From Coptis chinensis (Eukaryota > Streptophyta > Magnoliopsida > Ranunculales > Ranunculaceae), in assembly GCA_015680905.1 (NCBI GenBank), contig CM027377.1:54891501-54955500 (forward strand): 64,000 nucleotides of DNA, in the 5' to 3' direction. Positions within the stretch are counted from its first letter, which is position 1, and each line of letters starts with the position of its first letter. Positions 33,125 to 45,355 of the stretch are shown here, piece by piece. The position numbers and the translations under genes were made by a program. The notes under the pieces were generated by a model that saw only the letters and a program-made list of their open reading frames with translations, had not been told where the DNA came from and searched no databases.

Positions 33125-33895
33125 ATTGAAAGAGAGTTTCATTTTGTAGAATTCAAATATGTTGGTTTAATATTGACAGTAGAGAAGTTGTCTTTGTGAT
33201 TGATATTAATGGTTTGCTTGTTTGTTTTTGTGTGTGCATCAAAAATTTGTCGAGTCAAAAGCTTCCCTGTGGTATTACGAAACAATACAGTACACTTGAA
33301 CTACAATTAACGCCATAATGAATTTAACAAAAACTGGAGTACTAATAGTTAAAGAAAATCCGTTTTACATAAACAGAGGAATTGAAAATGATAATACAGG
33401 TAAGCTTGTGAGTAACAGGAACAAGCCACAAACCAAACACAAAATCCATGTTTATTTCATATAATTAGGTTGCTAGAATGTTGTTGCTAGAATGTTGTTA
33501 TGAAACATCACGGATGAGATGTAACACAAGAAAAGTCGAGGTTGAGAGGTAGTACAAAATAATGTCTAGCTGACCACTGCAGTAACGCGGCGTCCACAGT
33601 CTGAAGTCTAAACACACTTTGTCTACCACATTGTTTCACATAACCAAAAATAATTGAATGATTCAGCACTAAAAAACACCCAATAACAACACTTATTATT
33701 GCTTGGCATCCCCTCCATGTGAAAAAATTAGCACACCCCTATCAAAGTTCAACACCGCAGCTATCAAAATTCAGTATCTCATCCCATTGCTAATTAGTCA
33801 TTTTGCTCGCTAAAAGTAGCCTGGAAGTAAAATACATGTTAAAAGTTGACAACAAATATCCAATATTAAATTTACAAAAAAAATAGAACACGTTA

Positions 33896-34063
33896 TTACA
33901 TTTTGAATCTTGTCCGGACAATTTCTTGAGTCATGTTTTGCAATCTTTTGGCACGTTTTACATAACCTTCCATTCTTTTCTTCTTGGGCTATCTCCCTGC
34001 GGCCATACTTATTCTCTTATTTCTCCCCTTTGTTTGAGAAATATTGGGGTTCAAAATTAAAAC
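33896..34063 (-). pseudogene. FAR1-type transposase, last exon
   Basis: On the minus strand an acceptor (TTTCACAG) at 34064-34065 precedes VLILNPNISQTKGRNKRIS…, ending …VRTRFKM and stop (33898-33896). The preceding exon ends at 34138 with a donor GTATT, giving a 74-bp intron in phase 0. The basic 'NP..…TKGR..KR' pattern is usual in FAR1-related C-termini. An in-frame TAG occurs after MAAGR. Confidence 0.6.
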
Positions 34064-34137
34064 CTGTGAAACAAAGGTTAAGGAGTTAAGATTAAAATTA
34101 AATTTAATCGCGGTAAAAACAAGTGATAAGAAAATAC

Positions 34138-34873
34138 CTCCGCTACATCAACTTTACGCTTCTCATTAGTTGAAGCCACCTCTTTAGTAACTCCTTCTAT
34201 AGTAGCTTCTTCAGTGAGAGTTTCCTTGCACTTGGCAACGCCGATTGACAGTTCACTCATTTTCTCTATGAAAAATGTGTAACTCTCAACATTAGTTGCT
34301 GCATCATATGCCAATTGAGTAGCAACCTTAATGCAATGGGAAACTCTTAAAGCCTCCTGGTTTCCATGACCGTTCACTAATCCACCATCAAACACGACCC
34401 TGCAAGTGTTTGTCTTTTGTGTCCACCTCTTCAAAATAAAGTGAGCTGGAATCTCTTCGACTTCATACTGCAGAAAAATCTTCAAAAGATGAGCGCAAGG
34501 TATACCCATAAACTTGAAATACTTACATTCACACTCAGCCTCCAGGGTTGTTCTATCAAAACTCACTTTCCAAACATTGGTATTCTGAGGCTTTCTTGAT
34601 TTCAAGAAATAAGTTCCATTTCCGTTCCTGTCAACCACCTCTTCAACAATTTTGTAGTAGTTTCTTGCATTTTCCACCTGAAACTTAAATTTATTAAAAA
34701 CATTTATTGTGTACACTTTGCCAGCATGTTTCAAAAGGAACTCATTTCTACCGACATTGCGACATTTATGTTCAGTGTTGTAATCAAAGTCTCTTTCATG
34801 CTTGGCAATCAATCCCAAACTTCTTTCGTTGCCATGAACAAATTGCATGAGAGTAATCGTCGAATTAACAAAG
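34138..34873 (-). pseudogene. FAR1-type transposase, middle part (SWIM zinc finger), right edge cut by element 3
   Basis: The segment starts in mid-protein at the retrotransposon junction and reads MQFVHGNERSLGLIAKHERD…, typical of the region after the MULE transposase core. The SWIM zinc finger follows: ECECKYFKFMGIPCAHLLKIF (split as ECECKYFKFMGI / PCAHLLKIF), with its CxC…CxH ligands. Then come HFILKRWTQ and a Lys/Glu-rich tail. It connects to the block at 52374 across the CAAAG target duplication in frame, so the insertion split a coding exon. Confidence 0.85.
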
Positions 34874-35023
34874 TGTATTAGACTATTTTAGGACGACCGA
34901 GGTGGCATGCTCACGGGCCGGAAGTAAGATAAGAAAGCGGAGGCGCGAAGCACCAGATTATGTCCGCGGCACCCTAAAGGGGGACAGGCCGTACAGGAGC
35001 AGAAGAAAAAAGACGGTCAGAGT

Positions 35024-36510
35024 TGATAAAACATAAAATGAATAGTTTACCTACGAAATGAACGATGAACTCAAAACGTAAGTAAACTAAAACTTTCAAC
35101 GTGTCTATATTTATCAAAGTTTCTACTCTCAATTCTATCGAAATAGAGTGGAGTAATAAATTCGTTCCACTCCTAGTTCTCTAGCATGGAATGTTTCCTA
35201 ATCTAATTAATCGGTCTTAAGTCTAATGAGAGTTTTACGAGGGGGAATTATACTACGATGCAACTACCCACAAGATACAAACTATAATTGATTCAACTAC
35301 GGAAATACTACGTTGATTCTATAATAAGAAATTAGGGGAGATTGATTCCACCTTAACTCAACTTAACTTACTAACGATGAATCGTCGTAATCCGAATTGA
35401 ACTGCTACGCAGAACAATTGGTTCTTCCTAATCCCTAATTACACATGACATTTCTACCAATTCATAACTAGCATGTGAACGATAAACCCATTCTCATGGC
35501 TTAATTAATCGCGTTTCTAGAGTGGAATAGAAATTACGGCGACTCTACGATAATCGAATCAAGCTTTCATCAAGGCTTCTCAACCCCCCCTCTAATAGAG
35601 GTTTAGCCGAGAATCATTCCGCAATCATTTCCATATGAATCTAAACTAAACATAATATCAAGATTCGAAATTTATTAATCTAAATTAAACAATAATTAAA
35701 ATCTAATTAACAACTAAGAAATGGTAACCAACAATAATTAAAACTAGATCTAATAGATTGAAATAACAAAAATCGAAATGACAAGAATAATAACTATTTT
35801 ATTTATCTAATGAATGATATTCAATGATTCAAGAAATTAATCTAAAACAAGAAATGAAATTCTAAAACTAAGTTCTAAAACTCATTAATGGAGGCTAACT
35901 AATCTAGGTCTAACTATCTACCTTAACTATCTACCATTAACAAAGAGCTAAGCTTTTGTTTTTATACTTTCAGATCCAAAAATCGTGCATGGGCTTGGAG
36001 CCATGTTTTGGGCCAGAGAATCAGGCCCAAAACCCAATTTCTTTAGTCCAAAATGGGCTCTTCAGCTGCAGTTGGCTTTGATAGATGTTTCATCCACGTC
36101 TGCTCCTCTGATTGGGTCAAGACTTGGACCATTGGAAAGCTCTTTCCGAGCCGGTCGTTTTAACATAAGGTAGGCCCAATTCCAAGGTATGAGTCCAAAG
36201 ATATGGTCTTCGGAAGTTATGGCCGACTTTTTGTGTCTTTGTTTCGCGCGTTGACTTTGACTTTTCAGCTTTGACCGGGCTTTAGAAAGGCTTTGTCTTC
36301 TTGAATCTTGGCCTTTAATCACAAAACTCCTTAGCAACCAACCATTGCTCCTTTATCTAGCTAAAGTGACACATTTCTACACATAATGGACTTTGAAGCC
36401 TGAAATACATAAAAACACGTAATCAGTATTAACTCTTACTTATTATTCACATAATTGGTCTAAAAGTATGATTATTAAGGGGTTAAAACTACAGTTTTGG
36501 GCTCTTATCA
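35024..36510 (-). repeat. 3' LTR of element 4
   Basis: TGATAAAACATAAAATG… to …GGGCTCTTATCA, paired with 41094-42590. A polypurine tract adjoins on its right in plus coordinates. Confidence 0.95.
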
Positions 36511-36526
36511 AACCACCCCCAAACAG
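36511..36526 (-). other. Polypurine tract of element 4
   Basis: The minus strand reads CTGTTTGGGGGTGGTT directly before the 3' LTR. Similar tracts recur at 38078-38091 and 38233-38250, inside the element. Confidence 0.7.
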
Positions 36527-39029
36527 CAATTTGCTTGTCCTAAAGCAAAGATGAGAAATTAGAATAAGTGACCAAAAATGGAGTTCTATCTACTCTCGTT
36601 TCGCTGAGTGCGATTGCATTGACCATATGCAACAAGGCCTTAAACCACTAGGATTTCCCTAGTGGACGAGTTATAGTCTCGTGAGAGTTTTCCAATGAAG
36701 GTACTCACAAATTTCATCTATACTACAACGACTAAGAAATAAAACTATTGTTTCCTTATTTATGTCTCAATTATCTATACCTCTCACTAGCAATGAATAC
36801 AGAATAATCATGTCGAAACTTAAGCTAATATATGCATAATAATCAATCATCTACAAATAAACATATATACAATGAGTAATGCTATGAAATGCAGTATCAG
36901 GTCCGTTTCTGAAACTTTGGAATATCGTCTTTAAGTAGGTTCTCACATAAAAGTCAAGACAAAAATCACTCTGATTTTTTCACTCAAGTTTTGCTACTCC
37001 ATTAACAAGATTGGGCATACTTTACCTTACAATCTCAATGACACACAAGGAAGTCGAAGTTGATCAAACACATCTGCCACTTACTATCCCACTAACATAT
37101 TCCTAATTAAGCTAGAGGTCTTTATTAGGTGTTGCGGGGATTAGGAGATAGTTTAAGAAGGAAGGAAATAGATATTCAAAAGGGACAAGTCTGAGATAAT
37201 AGAGTTTTCATATTATGTAACTAGAGAAAACCTTGTTATTTACTTTTGCTTCTACACTTTGTTTCCATCCTTAGCCATATTTTTTTTTCCTTTTTCTTTG
37301 GCTTTTGACTCCTTTTATTCTATTTTTTTGGAGTTTTTATTTTATTTCTATTTTTATTTTTCTTTTCTTTGGATGGAAACTTCTTTTCTTTATTTTTTTG
37401 AAGCAATTAACTAACTTTTGTTTATAATGTGGTTTTTCTCTTCTTCTTTCTTCCTTATTCTATTCTCAGACTTATCTAAATTGGGTAGGTTGAATTTTTT
37501 TTATTTTGTTCTGTTTTATAACAGGGTAAAGGATTTGTGGTTTATGAAAGGGCTAATGAAAGGCTCGTGGGGCTTACTAGCGGAAAATATACTTAGGTCG
37601 AATTTCTAGCTATATCGATCCAAAAAGGGCCTAAATTCTCTTAGGACATGGTATAGTGGTCAAGCAAGTGGGCGCGTGTGATTTTCTATTCGAATATACT
37701 TCTCCCTTGTGTCATTTCTCAATTGTTTCACTCATATAAGGCTTTAGGCTATATTCTCACAGGATTTGTAGATTAAGTACTCTAGCCTAGATTTCAGAAA
37801 CTTACTACCAAACAATCATAGATACTCATGTAATATATTTATAGATAGATGCAAAGATTATTACCTACATATTAACCTAATTTTCTAAAAACTATTCTAA
37901 TGCAAAAGCTACGTGAGACTTCTAGATTATTAAGAGCATAGAGAAAGAAACAATACCAATATTCCTAAGTGTATAGCATAAACTTTTTTTTTTTTTTTTT
38001 TTTTATTTTTATTATTTTTAAACAAATGTCGTAATATACAACCTAATATGTGCTTAACATTTACATCTTGTTTCTATACCACCCCCAAACAATTTGGGAG
38101 AAGGGGTTCATGAAACAATTCAATAGCACAATTAAATTATGTAACTAACTAATTTTTATAATTTTTAACATTTTATAAATAAAAGTCGTAATTTACATCC
38201 TAAAAGTGTCTAATTTTTGCAAATGTTTCTATCCCACCCCCAAACAATCGAACGCTTTGTCCCTCAAAGTGTAAAGAGATAAGGAAAAAGAATTTACCAT
38301 AGAAAGCGTGGCAAAATTTGGTAGTACCTATAACAAACAATATTGTAAAGATGATATGATAATATGAAGCACAATTAAACCGGTGCGTACTAACTAACAC
38401 AAACTCTACCGAGTAAACATGACAGCTTAGGGTGGCAACATGATTTGAAATGAATACCAAAATCATGCACCCCAAACAAAATTGGAAAACTCTTTTAAGT
38501 TTGAAAATTTTGTTTGGCCTATCTCCGTAAAGTTGGTATTGTGATTTAAAACTTGGGTCTTTTAAAGTCGATTCCCTAGACTTATCTAAACATATGTATG
38601 AATATGCAGTTTATCATATATTAACAACCGAAATAGTTGTGGATCATTCCATAAATAAATATCACAGAAAACATATCCAAACACAATCAAGCACCAAGAT
38701 TTCCTACACGACCTAGTGGAATGAAAGCGAAGTCGGATAGACCTATAACATAACCGAGCATGCACCTTATGTTTCATCTTTGAACGAGAGGGTCTCCTAG
38801 TGAATAAGTGTGGAAAAGTGAATGGTTGTGGAAAATATGGTGGATTGGGATAAGTTTTAGAGGGAAAGCATGGAAAAAATGAGGATGTGGGTTTAGCACA
38901 AAACTCATTCATGGTGTAGTTAGGGACTGTCTCAAGTCTTAAAATGAAGGTGTCAAGTGGTTTATCCTTGGGAAGTATTTGTTTACTAGGTGGATTTAAA
39001 AAATCATGAAGCACGTATAGGAGAAACTA
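36527..39029. other. Non-coding 3' half of element 4
   Basis: There are no pol motifs on either strand. It is AT-rich, with T-rich runs (T21 at 37984-38004). Two further GGGGGTGG tracts occur on the minus strand; the sequence beside one (38239-38285) resembles that beside the true polypurine tract (36517-36560), suggesting an internal duplication. A 142-codon minus-strand frame at 39014-38586 has no recognisable family. Confidence 0.5.
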
Positions 39030-40609
39030 AAGGAGAGTGGTGATGGCATTTAGCTCACCTACGGTTGTAGTTTCCGTACTAGTATTACCGCGTTTACCTC
39101 CTCGCGTGTGTTTGTCGTTCTAGGGGTTGGGTATCGCTTGGCCTGAAAAACGCCTTTTGGTTGGGCTTTCTCTTGGGCTAACTGTTGGTTTAAATTATTA
39201 ACGGATTGTAGAATGTGTTAGTTAGATTGAGCCATGGTTTGGAAAAGTTGTTGGCTCACTTGTATGAAGGTGTCAAGACGATCCGGTTGTGTGGGTGCGT
39301 AGGTCACGTGGTGGTGTATTTGGAACTATCTCGCGTTGATTATTTATGGGCGGATTGTGATAGTTATTATTTCTCGAACGATACCTCTATTAGCATTATA
39401 ATTATTATAACAACATTGACCTTGTGCTTGACTTTGTCGAGGGTTAAGCTTTGGTTGTTATAATTATTATAATTACCCCGATCCCGTCCCTTGTTGTGGT
39501 GGAGCTTGGTTATAAGCGTGCGTTGGCCTAACATATTGATTATTGTACCCTCTAGGCCGGTGTGATTTGTTGGTTATTTCTCCAACCGAAGTTGGGATTT
39601 TGTCTCCAAGGGCGTTAGGTTCACTATTAATGGAACAAGAATGTTCATAGGCTATAGGGCCGATGGGAGTCGGGATGCTCGGGACTCCAATGTAAAACTA
39701 CATGGATTTGGATTTACATTCATGACGGGGATAGGCTTTTGTTGTACAGAAATGGCCTCTACCTTTTTTGTGAGGGATTCAATTAGAGTTTTAAGCTCAG
39801 GATCTGATTTAACCTCAAACATACTGGTAGCCTTAACTGTTGAAGAAGAACTAGCGGAGCGGAGTAATCGTCACTACCCCCAATTATTATTACGCTTTAG
39901 TCCGATCTTCCAAAAATTTATATGCCTCGAGGCTCCTTTACTTAGGAAACTACCCCATTCATTATGTCTAGGACTTCTTTATGGTGGTGTAGAAGTCCTT
40001 TGAAAAAAGGCACGAACTAACGTGTCTTTTGCTAGGTGATGGTGTGGACACTCTATAAGGAGATCGGTGAAACGATTCCAAGCCTCGAAAATGATTCATG
40101 AGGATTCTGGCCGAAAAGAAGTGAATCTTGGAAAGCATTTCATCCGTCTTTAGGGGTGGGTAAAATGTTCCATAAAATTTGAACAAGTTTGGCCCACGAG
40201 TCCATAGAATTAGGCGCTTGGGTAGTTAACCAAGACGCCGCCTTATCAGCTAAGGTGAAAGGGAATACCCTCAATTTAATTTGTTCCACACCAACCGTAG
40301 GATGGTGGAATGTTGTAAGGACTTGTTCAATCCTACGCATGTGCCCCAAACGGGTAACAAATTAAATATATTTGGGGGGATGCGGAAATCCCCCACTGGG
40401 CCTGCTAGAACAATGCAAGATTTAGGGCTATCGCTCAAGGCTTTATAAAAGTCAGAGAGAGGAGTCTCTCTTTCTTCAGCCATAATATCAGGTGGTGTGT
40501 GTGAAATAGTAGCTAGAGGTGTAGTGGGTGGGAAACTAGATAGACTTGTTTGTTGACGTAGCCGTGTAATTACGTTAGTTGTTTTTCTTCGACCAGACCT
40601 TAATCTCAT
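39030..40609 (-). pseudogene. Athila-type Gag of element 4
   Basis: The start MRLRSGRRKT at 40609 matches the start of the gag in element 5 (MRLRSG at 57822). Shared blocks follow: PLSDFY.AL, GDFRIPPNIF.LLP, TFHHP.V, RVFPFTLADKA, then VSQQL, QQLAQEKAQ and KGVFQAK near 39100-39250. Frameshifts lie near 40330 and 40150, and stops are scattered. It would form the particle core for the element RNA. It ends where element 5 continues into protease and RT. Confidence 0.8.
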
Positions 40610-41073
40610 GCAAGACTAAGTCGAACTTAACTAAACATGCGACACTCCAAACAATTCTGATATACTAGTAGAAACCTCTAACTGGAGATGCGAGGTGTGG
40701 GAGAAAGGAATACCTGATTGCGTCCTTGCTTCGCTTATGAATAGCGTCTTGTTTATGCGTGTTCAGTGTATATAACAAGTTAAAACACTGAAAAACTTGA
40801 AAAATCGAAGTTCGAAACAAACCTGTGGAAATCCGGCAAATTTCAGCCGCGGGTGCGCTCAGAGTTCCAATAACTTAGCTGGTCGCTACCAAGGTTCCAA
40901 GGTTCGGCGTCGGCGCAGTGCGCTCGCTTTTAATTTCGTCGCCCGTGTAATTTTTCGCGGAACTTTTCAATGCTGAAACGGACAACCACAGTATGAATCA
41001 AACAAGGGTGGGTGGGTGAAATGAGACTTAAAAATGACTAATTATACTATGAAAACAATGCTAAAGTGAAACT

Positions 41074-41091
41074 AAGATGGCAGCGGCGCCA
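41074..41091 (-). other. Primer-binding site of element 4
   Basis: The minus strand reads TGGCGCCGCTGCCATCTT, two bases from the 5' LTR. The same TGGCGCCGCTGCC begins the site in element 5. It fits the tRNA-Asp type reported for Athila elements. Confidence 0.8.
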
Positions 41092-41093
41092 TT

Positions 41094-42590
41094 TGATAAA
41101 ACATAAAATGAATAGTTTACCTACGAAATGAACGATGAACTCAAAATGTAAGTAAACTAAAACTTTCAACGTGTCTATATTTATCAAAGTTTCTACTCTC
41201 AATTCTATCGAAATAGAGTGGAGTAACAAATTCGTTCCACTCCTAGTTCTCTAGCATGGAATGTTTCCTAGTCTAATTAATCGGTCTTAAGTCTAATGAG
41301 AGTTTTACGAGGGGGAATTATACTATAATGCAACTACCCACAAGATACAAACTATAATTGATTCAACTACGAAAATACTACGTTGATTCTATAATAAGGA
41401 ATTAGGGGGGATTGATTCCACCTTAACTCAACTTAACTCACTAACGAGATAATCGTCAGTAATCCGAATTGAACTGCTACGCAGAACAATTGGTTCTTCC
41501 TAATCCCTAATTACGCATGACATTTCTACCAATTCATAACTAGCATGTGAATGATTAAACCCATTCTCATGGCGAATTAATCGTTTCTAGAGTGGAATAG
41601 AAATTACGACGACTCTACGATAATCGGAATCAAGCTTTCATCAAGGCTTCTCAACCCCCTCTAATGGAGGTTTAGCCGAGAATCATTCCGCAATCATTTC
41701 CATATGAATCTAAACTAAACATAATATCAAGATTCGAAATTTATTAATCTAAATTAAACAATAATTAAAATCTAATTAACAACTAAGAAATGGTAACCAA
41801 CAATAATTAAAACTAGATCTAATAGATTGAAATAACAAAAATCGAAATGACAAGAATAATAACTATTTTATTTATCTAATGAATGATATTCAATGATTCA
41901 AGAAATTAACCTAAAACAAGAAATGAAATTCTAAAACTAAGTTCTAAAACTCATTAATGGAGGCTAACTAATCTAATTTTTAATCTAGGTCTAACTATCT
42001 ACCTTAACTATCTACCATTAACAAAGAGCTAAGCTTTTGTTTTTATACTTTCAGATCCAAAAATCGTGCATGGGCTTGGAGCCATGTTTTGGGCCAGAGA
42101 ATCAGGCCCAAAACCCAATTTCTTTAGTCCAAAATGGGCTCTTCAGCTGCAGTTGGCTTCGACAGATGTTTCATCCACGTATGCTCCTCTAATTGGGTCA
42201 AGGCTTGGACCATTGGAAAGCTCTTTCCAAGCCGGTCGTTTTGACATAAGGTAGGCCCAATTCCGAGGTCTGAGTCCAAAGATATGGTCTTTGGAAGTTC
42301 TGCTGACTTTGTGTGTTGTTTCTGCCCGCGTTGACTTTGACTTTTTAGCTTTGACCGGGCTTTAGAAAGGCTTTGTCTTCTTGAATCTTGGCCTTTAATC
42401 ACAGAACTCCTTAGCAACCAACCATTGCTCCTTTATCTAGCTAAAGTGGCACATTTCTGCACATAATGGACTTTGAAGCCTGAAATGCATAAAAACACGT
42501 AATCAGTATTAACTCTTACTTATTATTCACATAATTGGTCTAAAAGTATGATTATTAAGGGGTTAAAACTACAGTTTTGGGCTCTTATCA
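41094..42590 (-). repeat. 5' LTR of element 4
   Basis: 1497 bp, same ends as the left copy. Includes a 12-bp ATCTAATTTTTA-type insertion relative to it near 41968-41985. Confidence 0.95.
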
Positions 42591-42858
42591 AGAGTCAAAG
42601 AGGAGGCAACTTAGTAGAGAAGAGACGGGGGTACAGCAGCAAGGCCGCGGAACCCTAAGAGGACAGGTGCCCCAGTGTGGACCAGATGATAAGAGGGCGA
42701 TCAACGAATGAGAAAAGAGGAGGAAGGATATAAGTAGGAACAATATGAGTGGAAAGGGAGAAAGGAAAGAAAGGAAAAGGAGAGAGGAGGGAGAAAGAGG
42801 GAGTGGTGATAGGATTAGGACATATGACATTATAGGCTAGAACTTGTGCTCATAAATT

Positions 42859-42878
42859 TGGCGCCGTCTGTGGGGACG
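42859..42878 (+). other. Primer-binding site of element 3
   Basis: TGGCGCCGTCTGTGGGGACG lies two bases after the 5' LTR end. Its TGGCGCCG start matches a plant tRNA-Asp 3' end. Confidence 0.8.
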
Positions 42879-42997
42879 AGGTAGGTCCACGATTTGGGAA
42901 GTTGTAAAGCTTGGCTCCAGCTAAGAGAGGAAGAGGTAGAGGATGAGGGAGAGGAAGGCTAACGAGGGAGGAGGCCGTACAGAACGAGACAGCTAGT

Positions 42998-44434
42998 GTG
43001 GAAAACATAGAGGTGGGGGAAGAGGAAGTCGAAGATTCAGTGGCTGAGGCAACTAGGTTGCTTCAGGAGGAAGTAGGTAGACTTAGAGAAGAAAATGAGG
43101 AGTTGAGGAGAGAAAGGGAAGGCACTCAGGAAGAGGCGGAAACTGCCGTACCTGCGGGTAGTGAAATGGGAGCGCAGAGTGAGGACCTTTGTCAGGAAAG
43201 CGGAGGGAACCATGTAGGAGGCATTACTATGGAAATGGTGCAGACAATGATCGAAAGAGACAGAGAGGCTAACCGCGCTATGGAAAAGGAGAAACACAGG
43301 GTGGCCAAGAAGGTGGTGGACAGCCTGAATCAGAATCCCCTTGCTGACTTAGTCTAGAATTCAGAGGTACCCAAGAGGCTTACACAGCCACAGTTCGAAA
43401 TGTATGATGGAAAAGGAGATCCGGTGGACCATTTGCATCACTTTCGGCAGCAGATGCCACTGTGGCAAGAGGCGAAGTATGATGGTCTCCGTTGCATGAT
43501 GTTTCTTGCTAGTCTGAAAGGGGGAACATCTGACTGGTATTATCGGTTGGCATCGAGGAGCATTCAAAGGTTCGAGGAGTTGGAGCAAGCTTTCGTGGGT
43601 CACTTCATCCATCAGAAGAAGAGGGTAGTGGACGTAGCGGATCTCTTTAATGTTAAGCAGAAGTCCGCATAGACACTTAGAGATTTCCTATGCCGATTCA
43701 AGGAGGAGGAGGCGAGGGTGGAGAGTTTGGATGGCGCGCTTGTCATAGCATTCCAGCATGGGTTGAAATAGGGGACCCAGGTGCATGAGTCAGTGTCTAA
43801 AATTAAGGTTACCACCCTGCATGCTTTGTACTTGAAGGTAGAAAGATACATCATATATGAGGACATTTTGCGGAGAAACAGTAAGGAACACAAGAAACCT
43901 GAAAAGTCAGTACATGTAGTGGTCGCGGAGGGACAGAGAGACAAGGATAGGGCCGCGGCCAGAGATAGAGGAAATTACAGAGGGGAGGCACAGAGAGCAG
44001 AAAGGGGTAGGGAACAAGTCCGAAGGGAATACAAGGAGAGAAAGCCTTACCGATAAGTGGACGTAACTCTGCTGAACAAGCTATTAAAGGAAATCTTGCC
44101 ACTGATCAAGGGACAGCGGCATTACGAGGAACCGTGGAGTTCACCCAAGGAGATAGAGGGAAAGCCATTTTGTACATACCACCAGGTCAGAAACCATGCT
44201 ACCAATGAGTGCTTTGCTTTACAGTGGTTGGTAGAGAGGATGATTGGGAGAGGATTACTGAAGGAACATGTCAAGGAAGTTCAGCCGATCGAAAGGGTTC
44301 CGGCTGTGGCCAGAATCTTGGGCACTATAAATGTCATATTCAATGGAGAAACGCTGGGAAAGAACGCCCACATGGATAAGGTAAGGAAGATAGCCAGTCT
44401 GTGGCAGATAAACGAAGTGGTGAGTAGCCCGTGA
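42998..44434 (+). pseudogene. Gag of element 3
   Basis: It has the same architecture as element 2. An acidic coiled coil (ATRLLQEEVGRLREENEEL, about 43045-43105) precedes the gag domain (PQFEMYDGKGDPVDHLHHF, LKGGTSDWYYRL, HFIHQKKRVVD at 43400-43672). A charged Arg/Glu tail follows, then the PFCTYHQVRNHATNECFALQ Cys/His segment near 44165-44225. In-frame stops at 43355-43357, 43670-43672 and near 43769 all read TAG; the first stands where element 2 has TGG. A TAA occurs near 44053. The exact start codon is unclear. Confidence 0.85.
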
Positions 44435-44497
44435 CCGGTCCCAGGGGGTAGCAAAGGCAATGACAGGATAGAGTTCACTCCAAAGGATCTGGAGTCA

Positions 44498-45355
44498 GTG
44501 AGTTCACCACACGAAGATGTGCTGGTAATTACCATAGTGATGGGGAATTACATGGTGAAGAGGGTACTGATAAACTGCGGAAGTTCAGTGGATTTACTGT
44601 TTCGAGGCGCGATGGAAGAAATGGGCATAGAAAGGGAACAGATGAAGCCTCCGCGGACTAACTTGTTCGGGTTCAACGACAATATGACTGAGCCATTGGG
44701 GGAACTAGTACTGCCAGTGACTGCGGGGCCGGTGACTGTTTTCACCAAGTTCATGATAGTGGACACTAACTCACAATACAACGCGATCCTGGGGAGAAAG
44801 TGGATTAATGAGATGAAGACAATCCCCTCTACTTATTACCAGGTGATCAGTTTCCCGACGAATAGGGGAATGTACGAGATAAGGGGTGATCAGGTCGCGG
44901 CTCAGAACCTCCACCAGGTAACCGCGAGGGATCTTGTCTGCGTACCTGGTGGCGAGGCACCGGAGACAGGGGACAAGCTAGCATATCAATTACAGACTGC
45001 GGTCGAAGAAAAGAGGCCGCTCGTCGGGGGCAAGACAATGGATGCGATTGAGGTTGTGAACATCGGAGTGGCCAAGGAGGAGAAGTTTGTGAATGTGAGG
45101 GCAAGCTTGTCGGAGGATTGGAAAGCAAGACTGATTGCCTTGTTGGCTGAAAACAGCGATGTATTTGCATGGACAATTGAGGATCTGGTGGGTTTGGACC
45201 CGGAGTTCGCGTGTCACAGATTGCATATGCGAGAAGGGGCTCGCCCGGTCCAGCAGAAAATGAGGGGTATGAAACCACAATATGCACAAGGTGTTCGAGA
45301 AGAGGTAAAGAAGCTTAAGGATGTGGGGTATCATCCGCGAATGCAAGTTCACTGA
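44498..45355 (+). pseudogene. Protease and RT-approach region of element 3
   Basis: One 285-codon frame. Protease at codons 1-110: VIMGNYMVKR-like lead, then INCGSSVDLLF, LFGFNDNMTEPLGELVLPV, YNAILGRKWINEM. The catalytic aspartate of D-(C/T)-G-S is replaced by asparagine (INCGSS), so the protease should be inactive. The later half (NSDVFAWTIEDLVGLDPEFACHRL, MRGMKPQYAQGVREEVKKL) is the segment before RT. The frame ends in a shift at ~45340, near where RT begins. Confidence 0.82.

Larger units (their letters stand above)
35024..42590 (-). mobile_element. Athila-like LTR retrotransposon with gag but no pol, nested in element 3's LTR (element 4)
   Basis: The LTRs are 35024-36510 (1487 bp) and 41094-42590 (1497 bp), with TGATAA…TTATCA ends and target duplication AGAGT (35019-35023, 42591-42595). 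The primer-binding site is next to the right LTR, so the element runs on the minus strand. The 4.6-kb interior holds an Athila-type gag (40609-~39030), but no protease, RT or integrase motif was found. It is therefore non-autonomous. By eye the LTRs differ at about 35-40 positions plus small indels, making it younger than its host element. Confidence 0.93.
34874..42856 (+). repeat. 5' LTR of element 3, split by element 4
   Basis: The LTR pieces are 34874-35023 (150 bp) and 42596-42856 (261 bp), together 411 bp like the 3' LTR. Between them lie element 4 and the second AGAGT copy. The split explains the absence of a contiguous left LTR. Confidence 0.93.

Noticed and set aside
37418-37609. Short plus-strand frame in element 4
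   Set aside because: T-rich non-coding sequence of the retrotransposon's 3' half; Phe/Leu-rich translation without a family.
37645-37700. tRNA-like TGGTATAGTGGTCAAGC in element 4
   Set aside because: Resembles a tRNA D-arm, but no box B follows at the right distance.
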